Assembly (NCBI GenBank): GCA_036927565.1
Contig: JAYESD010000002.1
Location: forward strand, 82,893,735 to 82,957,734
Length of the DNA stretch: 64,000 nt
Source: Tuctoria greenei
Taxonomy: Eukaryota > Streptophyta > Magnoliopsida > Poales > Poaceae
Reading direction: 5' to 3'
Positions 56,256 through 64,000 of this stretch are shown one piece after another. The notes below the pieces were generated by a model that was not told where the DNA came from, did no database searches, and saw only the letters and a list, made by a program, of their open reading frames with translations. The translations under genes and the position numbers were made by a program. Every line of letters begins with the position of its first letter. The stretch's first letter is position 1.

Positions 56256-57115
56256 TCAATCCACCCCAAGAAAACTCCGGACTTTCTTCACATTTTGCGG
56301 TGGCTCCCATTTTAGAACATCCCTCACCTTTCCTGGGTCAACTGATACTTCTCCTCCGGAGATGATATGACCCAAATATGACACTTTCCTTAACAAAAAC
56401 TGACACTTGCTGAATTTGGCATATAATTGGTGTTCCCTCAATTTCTGCAATGTGAGCCCCAAATGATCCTCATGTTCCTTCTCACTTCTCTAATAGATCA
56501 TAATGTCATCAATGAACACCACAACAAAATTATCCAAGTACTCCATGAACACCTTATTCATGAGGTACATAAAGTATGCAAGTGCATTCGTCAAACCAAA
56601 AGACATAACGTGTACTCATAGGATCCATACCATGTCCGAAAAGTTGTTTTGGGTATATCCGATGGTCTGATCTTCATTTGAAAGTAACTTGACCTCAAGT
56701 CGATCTTAGAGAAAACACAGACGCCCTTCATCTGGTCGAACAAATCCTCTATTCGGGGCAACGCGTACTTGTTCTTGATCATCACCTTGTTAGGAGCCCG
56801 GTAGTCCACACACATCCTTTGGGATCCATCCTTCTTATCCACGAAAAGCATTGGGGCTCCCCAAGGTGAAGAGCTTAGGCGAATGAAACCCTTCTCTAGC
56901 TGCTCTTGAAGTTGCTTCTTGAGCTCCGCTAACTCCATAGGAGGCATCCTATATGGCCTCTTAGCTATAGGTGCAGTTCCAGGTATTAATTCAGAAACGA
57001 ACTCGATGTCACTACCAGGTGGCATACCTGGCAACTCATCCAGAAACACATCCAAAAATTCGCACACCACTGGGATCTCCTCTATTGTTGCACCGTCCAT
57101 TTGATTCAGTTTCAC
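56256..57115 (-). pseudogene. Chromovirus reverse transcriptase
   Basis: The first part (57115-56591) has VVCEFLDVFLDELPGMPP, KRPYRMPPMELAELK, SSSPWGAPMLFVDKKDGS and FSKIDLRSSYFQMKI, which includes the first catalytic Asp. FIDDIMIY (catalytic pair, about 56500) and YAKFSKCQFLLRKVSYLGHI (56462-56256) follow in another frame after a stop. The catalytic residues survive but the frame does not. Confidence 0.87.
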
Positions 57116-57288
57116 TTGCTTTGGTTTGTGTTAAGATGCTTCAAATTCTATGTTGACTCCTTCCTCATTTGTCAACTTCACCACCTTTGTTGCACATTGA
57201 ATTATTCCATTGTGCTTCCTTAACCAGTCCATACCATGTATTATGTACAATCCTTGTGAGTCCAAAACAATAAGGTTGGCAAAAAATT

Positions 57289-57540
57289 CTACCCCCATAT
57301 TCTAAGGCTTACTTTTGGACATACTATATTCGTTCTCATTTCCCCTCCAGGAGACTTAACCAACAAGGTATACTTTATATGAGATATGGGAAAACTATAC
57401 TTGGCAACATACTTTGATGCAATGAATGAATGCGATGCTCCAGAATCAAATAACATAGTCGCCGGTTTGGAATCTGTGAGAAGCATACCAATCACCACGT
57501 CATCCATTTGTTGGGCCTCCTCCATAGAGACATGGTTCAC
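57289..57540 (-). pseudogene. Chromovirus aspartic protease
   Basis: ATMLFDSGASHSFIASKYV carries the D-S-G-A catalytic motif of gypsy proteases. The frame ends at a stop near 57289. Confidence 0.8.
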
Positions 57541-58703
57541 CTTGCCACGAACAAAATTTTGCGGTCCATGGTTGCCTTGTGGTGCTCCTCCATTTGGTCT
57601 TGGGTTCTATCTTGGAGCATTGTTCCCTTGACCAAGGCATGACTTAGGACATTGAGTTGCAAAGTGTCCCACCTAACAACAAGTATAGCACGTCCTTGCT
57701 GCACCAGAATTATTTGGGCGAGCTTGATTTTGAGAATTGGAAGGAAAATTGGCACGGGACACATGAGGCATTGAAGGGCGAAGAGCTTGCATGTCAGGCC
57801 ATTGTTGCATTGGTTGAGCTGGGCGCTGTGGAATAGCAGCGTGATATGCAGGAGTAGAGGGGTTGTAGTATGGTGCATTTGGTGGTGCAAAGCGGGGGCA
57901 AACATTGCTTCCTTGTGGCTGTCTTTGATATGGCGCCTTCCTCTTATTATCTTGCTCCATCTCGCGACCCTTGTTCTCAACCACAATAGCTTTATCCACA
58001 AGCTTCTGGAAATTTGCATAGTCACAATTAAGCAATTGGTCTTGAATGTCATTGTTTAGGTCCCTCATGAATAAATATTACTTGCGGCTGTCCCGGTTAA
58101 CATCCTCTGGAGCATACCTTAAGAGTTGAGTGAATTTACTGAGATACTCACTCACACTCGACCTTCCTTACCTTAGGCTCTCAAATTCCTACCTCTTTAG
58201 GATCATGACACCTTCAGGAACAAAGCGAGAACGGAATTTCACCTTGAATTCAGCCCAAGTGATCCTCTCTTGATTTACATGGGTATTGCATAGCGAGTCC
58301 CACCAATCCGCAACCGCTCCAACTAGTTGATGGGAAGCAAAAAGGACCTTCTCCCTGTCACTGCACTGGACAATAGCAAGCTTCTTCTCCACAAATTTTA
58401 GCCAATCATCAGCTTCCATAGGATCATTGGCTTGAGCAAAGATAGGTGGCCTAGTCCTCATAAACTCTTCCAACCTGTTATGAGGCGGTGGAGGTGGCGG
58501 TGGTGGAGGCATATGGGGACGATTCTGGTTATTGACCTGCAGCTGTCCTAAAGTTTGCATCACGGTTTGCATAAGCTGATTTTGCATAGCCAACAATTGC
58601 TCAAGGTTGCTAGCCCCAGGTCCCAGTCCATTGTTGTTCTGAGGTGCTCCATTGTTCTCTTCCTCCTCACCATTGGCATTCCTTTGGTTGCGAGTCCTCG
58701 ACA
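57541..58703 (-). pseudogene. Chromovirus gag with zinc knuckle
   Basis: It starts at MSRTRNQRNANGEEEENNG (about 58703). A central Pro-rich run (MPPPPPPPPP) precedes the gag domain with FMRTRPPIFAQANDPMEADD and WDSLCNTHVNQERITWAEFK. After frame breaks near 58190-58070 it resumes with ANFQKLVDKAIVVENKGREM and a His/Pro/Gln-rich region. The zinc knuckle near 57670 reads CYTCC, stop, VGHFATQC, so spacing is kept but a stop lies within it. Confidence 0.82.
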
Positions 58704-58960
58704 TCTGAAGAAAGAGCAAGAGATAGAAGGATTTAGAAAATGTCCCCAACTATATGCATCAGGGGATATGAAACTAATCAACTACCTATACTAGCCTATA
58801 TGGATGTGGCAAGCACTATATCATCCCACAATCCTCTACTAAGCACACAAGCAAATATTACATAACAATAAACACACCAACAGACAAAAACGATCCCTGA
58901 GTGTTCCTATGTTCTCTAAAGTGTCCATTCTATCTAGGTTGCATCCTACGGTCAACCTGT

Positions 58961-58973
58961 GGCTCTGATACCA
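58961..58973 (-). other. Primer-binding site of chromovirus
   Basis: The minus strand reads TGGTATCAGAGCC, an exact initiator Met tRNA primer site next to the 5' LTR. Confidence 0.9.
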
Positions 58974-58976
58974 ATT

Positions 58977-61869
58977 TGTGACACCTGGTTCTAAAAATGA
59001 ACTAAGTGCGATGCATATGTGTTCCTAGGATGTTCAACATACATACACGAGTGAAAAAACAATATACAGAAAATTACCGCAACACAAGTTAATTAAGTAC
59101 TTTTATTACAATATCAAATAATCCTCGGGTTACAGCTCTAATGATCATTTTTAATAAGTTCTGAAAACTAATACAACAGAAATAATATAATTAAGAAACT
59201 AAGCAAACTAAGCAACTGAGTTTAGGGGAATAGCACGACTTCAAGCAACACCACAAGCAAGTTGACGGCAATACACAACCTAGTACTCCGTATTATCCTG
59301 AGGGTACTCCCAAACATCACCTGAAACTGTTGGTGGGGGAATTGCAAAGGTTAGAACATGTCATACTCAGCAAGTGTGGGAAAGTAATGACATGTAGCTT
59401 AAACAAGGAATGATAATAAATAATGGCTATTTGCTGAAAAGTACATTTAAAACATGAAAACAACATTCTACGTTGTCTATGTGAAGTAAACCCATCATAT
59501 CCCAAATAAACATAATTAACATATCCATCATTCATCATCATCCATTCACCAGACTCTCACCATTATCATTGACCATGACCACTAATCACCATCCAATCCA
59601 TAACCATAACCAAACCATAACCAAACTATAACCCAAATCCCAAATTCCACTATAATCATGTAGGTCATCCAGGTGCTTTTAACCGGGAGCATGACTATCA
59701 TGATAGTTTTTAACACTCTGCAGAGGTTGTACCACTTTACCCACAAGTTCGTTATTTCATCACCCATCGGCAACTAAAGAAAACCTCTCTTATGCCAATT
59801 ACACTTCCTTAGGTATATGGCCAAGAGATCACAAAATAGGCTTTATAAAGGACTACCAGCATATTTAGACCCACCGAGGTTTCACCAGTGATGATGCCTC
59901 CAACTTAGCACATCCAACCAAGGGCCCTCTATTGTACCGTTCGGATCCTAGGGTAGTCCCGCCACTATTGAAAACCCAACCGACTCCCATTCCCCGCTCC
60001 CCCAAATGATCCGAACAATGCTGGCAATACACCTAATTAATTGGCTAAGCCGCACCCATATTGGCCTTGTGGTGGCACTGTATTCCTGGCTTATTCTTGC
60101 ATGAACCGATCCTTAGATCTAAAGCAAGCAAAACCACAATATCATCCAACCCAATCCATAAACCATGCTTGCTTAGATCTCCCAAGTCCGATGTTACCAA
60201 ATAACCATGTTTATCAATTCACATCATCCATAAGTTCATTAATTCATAGTTAAGCCCCATTTGGTTGTTTTTCCATCCCAATTAATTAGAGCAAAGAAAA
60301 AAGGTAAAATGTCCTTCCTAACTTTCTACAACATATTCCAAGCAACAAGGATGGTCAAACAAGTCTATTAAACACCTATCTTGGGTTTCCCATCAATTTG
60401 ACACAAGCATGCAGTTTTGCAAACAAAACAATTAAAAACAGGATCAAAATGATCAAGGACACTTGCCTTGCTCCTGAGACTCGTTAGGGTCGAAAGCTTC
60501 AAAGTTCTAGTTCTGCAGGTCCTCGAAAGCACTCTCTATAGCAACACCTTCTATTCCGCGAAACAAACATATAAAACAAATATTACAATCATCAAACGCT
60601 CATATATTACTCAATATGTCATGACATGCATGATTAATGCAATTATGTGGTAATGCATGTTACTAGGTTGATATAATAGCCTACTATCTAGTAACAATTA
60701 AGTATTACATGTTAGAACAAGTTCCAAGTCATTTTGGAGATTGTTAAAGAAGTTCCAGAAATATTCAGAACAGGAAGACCGGACTAGTCCGCACCGCGAC
60801 CGGACAAGTCCGTTCTGGTACAAAAAGAAAATTGGACTAGTCCGCACTGGGGCCGGACAAGTCTGTTGGCTAGGGTTTTTGGCGAGTTTCTAATTAGAGC
60901 ATAGTTTGAGTTGAATTATGGGACCAAGATTGATGTAGGAAGATGATCTAAGGTAATTACCGTGAATTCATCAACTCAAGGGTCGAGAATTCGATGAAAC
61001 TCGAGATCTTGACGTCTAGATCCAAAGGAGATGGAGTATCAGTGGAGAATTGACGATGATGTTGATGAGTTGACAAAGATCGATCTTGCTTAATCCTTCT
61101 TCTTCCTCCTTCTCTTCTCCTGGCTGGGTGAATTCCTCTTGATGGCGGCTCCCACAAACTAGGGTCAAGAGTTCTCTTCAATTGTGACAAAGGGGTGAAA
61201 GATTGACGTGGTGGGGTGTTTATATAGAGGTGGAGTGGTAGGGTTTGGGTGGATTTCGAGTTTAAGGCGGTGGAGGACGGGGTGGGAACCCACATGGGCT
61301 CCGTAGGGGTTGGGCACGACGTTCTTGGGCCTAATTATGCCAAAACCCAATAACATGTCTTGTCCAGAGAGGAAAATGGACAAGTCCGGTATGGGGCCAG
61401 ACAAGTCCGGGGTTGCCAAAGAAGAGGGTTTCCGGACTAGAATTTTGGCAAGATCGGACTAGTCCGTAGAGTGTCGGAAAATTTCAAAAAAGATCAGAAT
61501 GCAAAATGAACAAGTTCGGGGGTCTTCTCAGATTTTCAAAAACCGGACCAATAGAGGGGTTACTGGACAACTCCGAAGAGTTCCAGTAGTGAAGAACGGA
61601 CTAGTCCGTACCTGAGAACGGACAAGTCTGGACGACCACATAAACGTTTTTGGACTAATCCGCAGCAAAAACCGGAAAAGTCCAGTGGACAACAAAGAGC
61701 AAAATTGGTTTATTCTGGGGTCCTAACCGAACAAGTCCACATTGCTGCAGAATTTTAAATGTTGTTTTGATTCTAATTCATTTTAAACTTGTTCTTTTTT
61801 ATGTTGCTTAATGCTAAACATGTATAAGAATATATGCAATGCACGATCGATGAAAATGAGGGTGTTAAA
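58977..61869 (-). repeat. 5' LTR of chromovirus (2893 bp)
   Basis: Collinear with the left LTR and shorter by about 150 bp. Palindrome words of the CGGACAAGTCCG and CGGACTAGTCCG type occur at 60775-60865 and 61375-61740. Confidence 0.92.
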
Positions 61870-62480
61870 GCGGCGACGCGCCCCCTCTCGGGGCTTCTAA
61901 CGGAGTTTCTTCGGATTCCCTGGTGTTGGTAGGTGCCACCGAGGAGGCCGAAGAGGTCGAAAGACAACTGTCTGCGGTGACGGCCGCGCCGATCCCCCTC
62001 TCTGAGGCAATCGTTGTGGCCCATTCCGGTTTGCACCAAGCGCAAGCTGCGCTCGACCGGGAATGGGAACAACTTGGTGAAGAGCAGCGCTTGACGAAGC
62101 TGGTCGGCTCCAAGATGCATGGGATCTTCAAGAAGACCCAGAATATTCATGCTGACGCCGACGCTCTCCTCAAGTAATGTGGGGAAACGCCGCTGGACCT
62201 GGTGTGTCGCGAGATCGCTGTTGCCGATCGTGATTGGGCATTGGCGAAAAAAGAGGAGGAGACCTCTCGGGACCTCCAGCTTGAGCATGATGCATTGGAG
62301 GAGAGGCGCCAAGCCGTGCTGGACTCCGAGCTTGCTATCAAGCTACGAGAGAGCGACCTGGAGCACCACGCTTGGGAGCTCAATGAGCGGGAGGAGGCGT
62401 TGGAGCTCGGGAGTCAGAGTTCGCCAAGAGTAGCCCAAACGTCCTGGAGCCAGCGCGGAAGGAGGTAAAGGACCTCCAGC
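61870..62480 (+). pseudogene. Transposase_28-type element: coiled-coil part
   Basis: Coding-like sequence resumes after the chromovirus with LVGATEEAEEVERQLSAVTA and QAALDREWEQLGEEQRLTKL, then one TAA (62175-62177) and a second coiled coil in the next frame (REIAVADRDWALAKKEEE, ALEERRQAVLDSEL). The long Glu/Arg/Leu heptads match the tail normally found after the Transposase_28 domain. Confidence 0.65.
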
Positions 62481-62481
62481 C

Positions 62482-62502
62482 CCCCCCCCCCCCCCCCCCC
62501 CC
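62482..62502. repeat. Poly-C tract
   Basis: A run of about 21 C residues, possibly of uncertain true length because such runs are hard to sequence. Confidence 0.8.
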
Positions 62503-62930
62503 GAGGCGCATGGGGTTTGGGATTTGATAGACCGTGCCGAGGCGGTGCTAGAACCTATCGACCTTAGTCCACCTTAGTCCAGTGCCGCGTGGGGAGGTGT
62601 CACTTGAGGTGAACCTGCTACTCCCAGCCCTGTGCTCTCTCTGCTTGAATATGAGGTCAGTGAACACCGTCGTCGTTGAGCGGCTGGAGGCCGATGGGAG
62701 GGAATTGGCGTAGAAGGTGGCCTCCCATGTACTGGTGTGCTACCATAGCTGGTTTCCAGATATTATTATGGACTCGGTAGAGAAGGGACCCTACGAGGCG
62801 TGGAAGGAAGAGGCGAGGCCCAAGTCTAGGATCTCGCTAAGCAGGTGGCTTCCGCATTCAAGTGAGAGTGAGGGCAGTGGCCCCCAGGCGGAGCGCCTTT
62901 GTATCTGGGGCTTGACCCATTGTAAATAAC
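62503..62930 (+). pseudogene. Transposase_28-type element: C-terminal remnant
   Basis: Short frames with VASHVLVCYHSWFPDI and MDSVEKGPYEAWKEEA (62717-62929) end at TAA before a T/A-rich stretch. It resembles the final part of the same element's ORF, but frame changes prevent a firm assignment. Confidence 0.4.
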
Positions 62931-63229
62931 CTTTAAGGTATTTGAATTCACGTCCAGTTTCTAGGCTCTGACTTGGCTCTGCCTTGTGCTTCTCAACTTG
63001 TCAACCGGGTCCTTAGTAGCGTAAGGGCCCGAAGAACTTCGCTGACTTTTTTAGGTTTTAGGAACCAACGGTCAACCACTTAACATATCCACTTTGCGCC
63101 GTTTGATGTCCTGCCTATGGAACCCCTTAGAGGCCTATGGTACGTGTGGCCAACTGGTTGGGCACGTCTACCACTTGATTGTATGATGTCGTTGACGGGC
63201 CCCCGGTAGGGCACGGGAGCTTGAGCAGT

Positions 63230-63560
63230 TGACACCGACGAGCCCCCTGGGGAGCGTTGAACTTGGAGGTTGACGCTGGTGATCCCCTTGGGAGGCGCCG
63301 TGCTTGATTTGAAATGCATGGTCGTCGTCGAAGAGGACTTCAATGGAGATGGTGACAAGACAGCCGCTGAGCCAAGTGGCACCCACCCTAAACCTTAAGG
63401 GGCCCCCTGGGAGGTGTCGGAGCTGGATGCTTCGGTGTCGCCCATCATCAACACGTGAAAACATCGACGGCGGGCCCCTTGGGAGGTGCTGGAGTTGGAC
63501 GCTCCGACAGTGCCCACCATCGACACGAAGAATTATCAACGGTGAGCCCCTTGGGAGGCA
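63230..63560. repeat. Degenerate tandem repeat, about 75 bp unit
   Basis: Unit with CCCCTTGGGAGGTG, then GGAGTTGGACGCTC and CCATCATCAACACG-like words. Two good copies lie at about 63400-63555 and weaker ones at 63235-63300. It occurs in the 3' part of the Transposase_28-type element. Confidence 0.6.
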
Positions 63561-64000
63561 TGAACCCTGCCAATGCTACTATTGATTGTGCTTGAACCAA
63601 CCTGTCTTGCATGTCCTACACACACTACAAAGGAGGAATAGTTCTGCTCATCAGTTGCCTCTCCCTGCTCTTTAGTTTTGACGTCTTATGGTCCCGGGCT
63701 GGTACATGGGGCTCAGGTAATTCGGCACGTTAGTTTCCGGGGCTTGGATCCCGCCTTACCCAGGGTTTGAGCCTTCAAGACACTAATACATAGCCATAAC
63801 ACTGGGCGGCAGAGTGTGCACGCCTAGGATACATGACCAGGCTAGGCAGGCTACACACAATGGACCTCCGCCTCGTCATATGCCTTTCCTAGGAGACCGT
63901 CTGGCACCATAAGACCCCAAGTAAAAAGGCAGCCGCGAGGCCCCAGAACACATTGCAGGTACCTCAAATGAGTTCGCCTATAGCAGGTTTGCATAACACC
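63561..64000. other. No gene recognised (window end)
   Basis: Non-coding sequence, probably 3' part or LTR of the plus-strand gypsy element; no boundary visible before the window ends. Confidence 0.4.

Larger units (their letters stand above)
51121..61869 (-). mobile_element. Tekay/Del-like chromovirus with 3 kb LTRs
   Basis: LTRs at 51121-54164 and 58977-61869 begin TGTGACAC and end TGTTACA (left) or TGTTAAA (right). They are flanked by the perfect duplication GCGGC (51116-51120, 61870-61874). Gag, protease, RT, RNase H, integrase and a chromodomain lie in gypsy order on the minus strand. Very long LTRs and the integrase tail (VGPF-like, NVHDVFHV) place it with Tekay/Del. It split the Transposase_28-type element, so it is younger than that element. 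Confidence 0.93.

Noticed and set aside
62482..62502. Poly-C tract as a functional feature
   Set aside because: Could be a sequencing or cloning artefact in length; noted only as a repeat.

Overview
This is plant nuclear DNA, most likely from a grass and probably a panicoid (sorghum, sugarcane or Miscanthus type). The reasons are the dense nest of long LTR retrotransposons, a gag-like family known mainly from grasses (Transposase_28 type), a CACTA element, several hAT relics, and one intron-containing host gene with the GC-rich coding sequence typical of grasses. No bacterial features, rRNA or tRNA genes or CRISPR arrays were seen. Species assignment is inference.

Layout. 1-643: truncated Ty3/gypsy (Tat-like) LTR. 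644-2504 and 17514-22258: older host sequence with four degenerate hAT transposase pieces. Into it went a SIRE/Maximus-like Ty1/copia element on the minus strand (2505-17508, target duplication CTTTC), whose 5' LTR is itself split by a decayed gypsy element (13083-16204). 22264-44118: a plus-strand copia element with short LTRs (element A, target duplication CAGGT). Element A is interrupted by a non-autonomous CACTA element (22889-24231, duplication ACG) and by a minus-strand copia element (element B, 25885-41853). Element B's 5' LTR is in turn interrupted by a pol-less gypsy unit with three LTRs (element C, 34505-40350, duplication ACAAG).

44420-45995 (minus) is the only convincing host gene: a two-exon flotillin of 482 residues, with a TATA box near 46172. 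Element A sits about 300 bp beyond its stop codon. 46200-47815 has no recognisable gene. 47816-48634 is another gypsy-type LTR. 48635-64000 is a plus-strand Transposase_28-type gypsy element, split by a complete Tekay/Del-like chromovirus with 3 kb LTRs on the minus strand (51121-61869, duplication GCGGC).

Every retroelement coding region has stops or frameshifts, and several have lost catalytic residues, so none looks autonomous. The points most worth a second look are: (i) a 12-bp palindrome family, CGGACTAGTCCG and its asymmetric variant, spread through two unrelated retrotransposons; (ii) the three-LTR unit with an inverted outer LTR inside one clean target duplication; (iii) an ORF in that unit that runs from the internal region through the polypurine tract into the LTR; (iv) an accessory ORF in the env position of the copia element. 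All boundaries were read by eye from repeats and target duplications; no database search or alignment program was run.
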